A stretch of 64,000 bases of DNA from Thamnaconus septentrionalis. Its lineage: Eukaryota; Chordata; Actinopteri; Tetraodontiformes; Monacanthidae. Under the pieces are notes generated by a model. The model was not told where the DNA came from, made no database searches, and worked only from the letters and a program-made list of their open reading frames with translations. Where the stretch lies: assembly GCA_009823395.1 (NCBI GenBank), contig CM020501.1, positions 4,906,861 to 4,970,860 of the forward strand. Direction: 5' to 3'. Each line of letters opens with the position of its first letter. Within the stretch, counting starts at the first letter, position 1. This document shows, piece after piece, positions 60,029 through 64,000 of the stretch. Both the position numbers and the translations under genes were made by a program.

Positions 60029-60619
60029 TGGCTGCAAGGAGTATGAAAGGCTCCCAGCGAGGGCCGAACGGCTGGTTTGAAGCTGTGGATCCCAGCCAGG
60101 CCGTGCCTTTTCTCTCAGTCATCACCTTTTATCGTCCAGCCGCCCTCCTCTCCTCTGTGTCCCGCCGCCCTCTACCTACGACCATTTAGGGTATCCGTGC
60201 CCCACTTCCAACACTGAGGAATGCGTGTGTGTCTGTTGTGCGTACACGCTGCTGCCTCTCTGGTGTTTTTGTGCAGCACCACCACCACCACCACGTGTTT
60301 GTGGGCGTCCGCGTTGTCCCACGCGTTTCTAATGTTGGACACGCCGGGTCATTTTTCTGGGGGGGGGGGGGGGGGGTGCTTTCGTGTTTGCCTAACAGTT
60401 GGTCCGGCCGCGCGTGAGCGTGGAGGCGCGTGGGCGCCACCACCACCACCGCCGCAGCGTGTCAAAAGGTGAGCCGTACGCGGAGGCGTCGGGAGCGTGC
60501 GGGCGTTAGGCTCTCGCTATTGTACAACACTCAGAGCACGGAGGCATCTGACCCTCAATAATAGATGGGGCTGCAGTGAATATTTAATGGGTGGAGAGTG
60601 AGGGGGGTGCGGAAGCACG

Positions 60620-60621
<2 letters not shown>

Positions 60622-60702
<81 letters not shown>

Positions 60703-60712
60703 TCACACACAC
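60622..60712. repeat. (CT)n followed by (CA)n microsatellite
   Basis: About 33 CT units (to 60688) passing directly into a short CA run, about 140 bases upstream of the next rbfox2 exon. Confidence 0.95.
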
Positions 60713-60851
60713 AGAAATGGAAATATAATATTGCAGCCTGTGCGACTCCCAGGCTGGAGCTCTTGGGAAAGTGTCTCTGTGTTACTAGGTTGATGCACTC
60801 CGGAAGCGGCCGACTACTTTAACTTTCACCCTCTCGCCTCCCCCCCGTCAG

Positions 60852-61058
60852 GGCTCTCAGGATAGTGCTGGCGGTCAGGAGGGACTCGTCCCACCGCCAT
60901 TCTCGGCGTTCCCCCCGCCCCCTCCGCCGCCGCCCCAGAACGGCCTGACCCTGGACTACGGGGGCAGCCTGTATGCGGCCGGCGCCGTCCAGGGCCCCGT
61001 TGAGGCCGGCGGAGTGGCCAACAGCGCCACCAATGTCGCAAGCAGCCTCGGCGCTCAG
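60852..61058 (+). CDS. rbfox2: RBFOX2, third coding exon (Pro-rich)
   Basis: A 207-base phase 0-0 exon (CCCGTCAG acceptor, GTGAGT donor) encoding 69 residues: GSQDSAGGQEG, a polyproline stretch, PQNGLTLDYGGSLYAAG and an Ala/Val/Gly-rich end. It corresponds to the human exon starting GNQEPTTTPDAM and containing PPPPQNGIPTEYG. The region is the low-complexity N-terminal arm before the RRM. The polyproline run is longer than the human one as I remember it. Confidence 0.85.
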
Positions 61059-61793
61059 GTGAGTGTGTGCGCAGCTCCCCGCTGGCTCGGGAGAGGCTGC
61101 TGGTGTGTGTTTGATAGTCACGCTGGCTGTTTCAATTCCCCTATAAATTATATCTTCTCACCATCTGTTCATTGGGTGAACCCAACCCATTTGAATGTCC
61201 TGAATTGTGAGAGTAGGCTGACTTTGACATTTAAGAGCATAAATATGTCATTCAGAATTGGACAGAAGAGTGTAAATAAAAATTCTTTGTCATTCACTTA
61301 CAAACCACAAATTGCAAAACACTCCCAATATAAATTTTATGATGTTTATTGACAGATACACTAGTGGTCTGTAACCAAAGAGCCTGACCACAGAGCAGTT
61401 CTAACTAGACCTAGTGAACTACAACTCAGGTCTGGTTGTATTTAAACACAGACATGATGTTTTCAGATTGATAACCTTGTGTTAAATTGCTGCTGGAGAA
61501 ACTAGTGCAAGAGCAGAATGACTGAGTGGGACAGAATGGTGTGTGTGTGTGTGTGCGCATATATACATAAACATATACATATTCTTCGTACTGTTCCTAT
61601 TTTCTTAGTATTATTTTTTTAAACTTCAGCATAAATATTTTTTTTTAAATGTATTCTCTGTGTCATATCCTTCTCACATATATGATAATTAAACAGATTG
61701 CTAGTTGCAGGCCTTTAGTCAGATGCAATAAAGGAAAAAAATAGAATGTAGATTATATAAAGAAATGTAAAATAATATAATCATTATACATTA

Positions 61794-62121
61794 TACATTA
61801 CCAGTCAAGAGTTTGGATGCACTTTTGCATGCATTTTTTTTTTATCTTTACAACTTTCTACACTGCAGATAGATACTGAAGGAATCAAATATATGAGCAA
61901 TATACTGTATATGTAATTTATTTTATGAAAGGTGGCTATTTTGAAGAGCTTGGATATAAAATGTAAAACATTATTTTACACTTATATTGTTTCCCACATA
62001 ACTCCATGTGTGTTCATACCTAATTTTGATGCCTTCAGTGAGAAACTGCAATATCAATACTCATGAGAATGAAAGAAACAACATTAAATCCATAAAGATG
62101 TGTCCAAACTGGTAGTGTATA
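61794..62121. mobile_element. Degenerate Tc1/mariner-type MITE
   Basis: The ends TACATTACCAGTCAAGAG and CCAAACTGGTAGTGTA form inverted repeats of the ACACTACC.GTCAAAAGTTTGG type that is common in fish genomes. Both ends are flanked by TA, the target site of this superfamily. About 328 bases with no coding capacity. It sits in the intron just before the RRM exons. Confidence 0.6.
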
Positions 62122-62208
62122 TTTATAAATGTGACCTTGTCCCTCCACATTTATTTTCAATTGTTTTCATTTTCCTTTCTCTTCCCTCCACATCTTTCCC
62201 ACAAGCAG

Positions 62209-62376
62209 TCAGATGGTTCCTCCCAGATTGACGTTCAGTCAGGGGTTGGCTCGGGTGGAGGAGGTGGTGGAGGCAGCGCTGGGATCGACACAGACGATAA
62301 AGGGACCCCCAAACGCCTTCATGTGTCCAACATCCCCTTCCGCTTCCGGGACCCTGACCTTCGGCAGATGTTTGGG
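62209..62376 (+). CDS. rbfox2: RBFOX2, exon with the start of the RRM
   Basis: Fifty-six codons: [12 protein letters not shown], a Gly-rich linker, then [19 protein letters not shown] and LRQMFG, the universally conserved beginning of the RBFOX RRM with the RNP2 motif LHVSNI. The donor is GGG|GTAGGC. The acceptor is a tandem AAGCAG (62203-62208), so the exon can begin at 62206 (adding one Gln) or 62209. Confidence 0.93.
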
Positions 62377-62704
62377 GTAGGCAAACAAATTTGAATTGAA
62401 AAGAACCACAAAAGCACACTCCTGTTTTTAATAAAGTAATACTTTTTCATTGGATGTCAGGTTGAGAACAGTTATTTATTTTAAGGCAGTTGTACACATT
62501 TGGCTGCACCTCATCAGGCGTTTGTACACACACAGCCTGAGAACTGCGGTGCAGTGGGGGAGATGGTGGATGGAAAAGACTAGCAGAGTTGGCTGGGAGC
62601 CAGATGGTGGTGGTTGAACAGTGCTGACACCCTGTGGCAAGATGCATGACATGTCTTCCTTGCTCGTTCAGCCATCTTTTTTTTTTTTCTTTCTGCTCTT
62701 TCAG

Positions 62705-62758
62705 CAATTTGGAAAAATCCTCGACGTGGAGATCATTTTCAACGAGAGGGGATCCAAG
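62705..62758 (+). CDS. rbfox2: RBFOX2, 54-base RRM exon
   Basis: Eighteen codons, QFGKILDVEIIFNERGSK, identical to mammalian RBFOX proteins as I remember them. CTTTCAG acceptor, AAG|GTATGA donor, phase 0-0. It forms the middle of the RRM fold. Confidence 0.95.
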
Positions 62759-62876
62759 GTATGAATCAGATGAGATTTTCTCCTTTTCTATTTGTTAACA
62801 CGAAATCGATCCTTAAATGCTTTTGTGCTTCTGCCTTATTTGAGCTTTTCTCCCGCCTCTGTTGGTTTGCCTTCAG

Positions 62877-62969
62877 GGCTTCGGTTTTGTAACATTCGAG
62901 ACGAGCGCGGATGCAGAGAGGGCCAGAGAGAAGCTTCACGGTACGCTGGTGGAAGGACGGAAAATCGAG
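62877..62969 (+). CDS. rbfox2: RBFOX2, 93-base RRM exon (last exon in window)
   Basis: Thirty-one codons starting with RNP1 [17 protein letters not shown] and ending VEGRKIE, GAG|GTAATC donor, phase 0-0. In mammals the 93-base RRM exon is skipped under RBFOX autoregulation, giving a protein that cannot bind RNA; equal length and phase suggest the same option here. Downstream exons lie beyond the right edge. The sequence after 62969 is intron. Confidence 0.93.
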
Positions 62970-63245
62970 GTAATCCCCCCTTCGCCCCCCAAACCTCCCT
63001 GCCTCTTTTTTTTAATGTTCAATTTTTGTTTTAAAAAAAAAGAGCGACCATTTTCTCCTCTGTTTCCCCTCCATGTCTGACAACGAGAATGAGTTTGTTC
63101 TGGTCGTTTTTTTGTTGTTCTTGTTTTTTGTTTTAATTCTTCGTCCCAGAGGTTTTGGTTTTTTTTTTAGGATGGCTGTACGTGTTCAAACTCTAACCCC
63201 TCTGGCTTCACTATAGCATGGTGCAGTGGTGCCGCGCACACAGAC

Positions 63246-63299
<54 letters not shown>

Positions 63300-64000
63300 G
63301 CTCTCTCTCTCTCCTCGAAAAAGGCACTTCCTGTCGATGTCTCTGCTGTCATGGTCGTCGTCCTTCCTCTCTGTCGATGTCGTGGGCTGTCCATTGCACC
63401 TTGATATTAACGCCGCTGTGTGGTTTGCAAGAGCATGCTGGGTGGAGCCGCTGCATTACTGGCATGGCAAGAGGGGGAGATGGTGTCACCGTGGCGGCTC
63501 GTGCTGACGATATCTGCTTCTGTCACAGCATGGAGGATCCCGGCTTTCTCTTTGTTTCTTTCTTTTATTTCCTTCCCTGCACCTTTTCTCATATCCATCC
63601 TCACTTCATCCATGGTCATGATTGGTTGGACGTTCATGGTGGTGTGTGTTTGAATGGAAGGGCAGCGACGGGCCTCCGGGTTATTATTGTTTCTCTCCTA
63701 CGACAGAAGTGCTTGCTTGGTTGCTGTTCGACAGCTCCTCTGTGTTGCATGGACGGATCGTGAGGTCTCGGGTTCTCGGTCGATGTCACGCCGGGGGGGC
63801 GGTGGGCTCAGCCCTTTTTTTTTTTTTAAACTTTTTTTTTTGTCATTTTTGACATGTCACCAGCAGTAATGCATGATTTCTTTTCAGGGTGGCAGGGTTT
63901 TTTTGGGGGAGGAATGAGACTGCTGTGAGACGTGTGGTGTCATTTCTGATGCTTCCAACGACAAAAAAAACAAACTCTTTTACTATGGATGTGTGAAATG
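62970..64000 (+). other. rbfox2: rbfox2 intron (5' part)
   Basis: Intron to the end of the window with a CT array (63247-63313) and a UGCAUG site (63870-63875). Open frames here are repeat-derived, and I see no further exon. Confidence 0.6.
63247..63313. repeat. (CT)n microsatellite
   Basis: About 67 bases of CT repeat with two interruptions. Confidence 0.9.

Larger units (their letters stand above)
48630..60851 (+). other. rbfox2: rbfox2 intron 2
   Basis: A 12.2-kb intron. It holds a purine tract and candidate alternative first exon (50800-51562), a GA array (52577-52614), a GTG run (53972-53993), a CTG array (54313-54363) and a MITE fragment (55722-55862). A CA array (59114-59159), a long inverted repeat (59245-59284), a GT array (60001-60027) and a CT/CA array (60622-60712) follow. 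No other gene is supported. Confidence 0.6.

Overview
The window is nuclear DNA of a ray-finned fish, most likely a percomorph teleost. Genes have GT-AG introns, mostly short in the middle of the window and long in the rbfox2 locus. There are many CA/CT microsatellites, small non-autonomous DNA transposons and vertebrate neural, immune and egg-coat genes. I assembled exons by hand from splice sites, reading phase and family knowledge; no alignment was run.

Layout, left to right. (1) 1-~7290: the end of grin2b (NMDA receptor GluN2B), with its last 800-residue coding exon and a long 3'UTR, + strand. (2) 9733-10770: a three-exon gene for a small secreted coiled-coil protein that I cannot name, - strand, with a probable 5'UTR exon near 11567. 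(3) 13750-15390: nfam1, a one-Ig-domain ITAM receptor, + strand. (4) 16358-19963: f8a/HAP40, the huntingtin partner, in twelve exons, + strand. (5) 21549-23664 plus a 5'UTR exon at 24472: a PMP22/EMP-family tetraspan gene, probably emp1, - strand, convergent with f8a with nearly abutting poly(A) signals. (6) 28095-39287: a roughly 19-exon egg-coat gene, + strand, with four ZP-N-type modules, a mucin-like Pro/Tyr/Thr-rich exon, a trefoil domain and a ZP domain. It has at least four single-base frame lesions and is probably a pseudogene, or this copy carries assembly indels. (7) 40860 to past the right edge: the 5' part of rbfox2, a splicing regulator, with a CpG-rich promoter and first exon, two long introns, a candidate internal alternative first exon at 51530, and the exons for most of the RRM.

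The genes do not form a pathway. In human, GRIN2B and EMP1 are neighbours on 12p13, while NFAM1 and RBFOX2 lie on 22q12-q13, so the window joins segments that are separate in mammals. The most notable items are the regular three-exon ZP-N array and its lesions, the phase-compatible rbfox2 alternative first exon, the unnamed secreted protein, the missing claudin-type cysteines in the EMP protein, and several perfect hairpins and transposon fragments.
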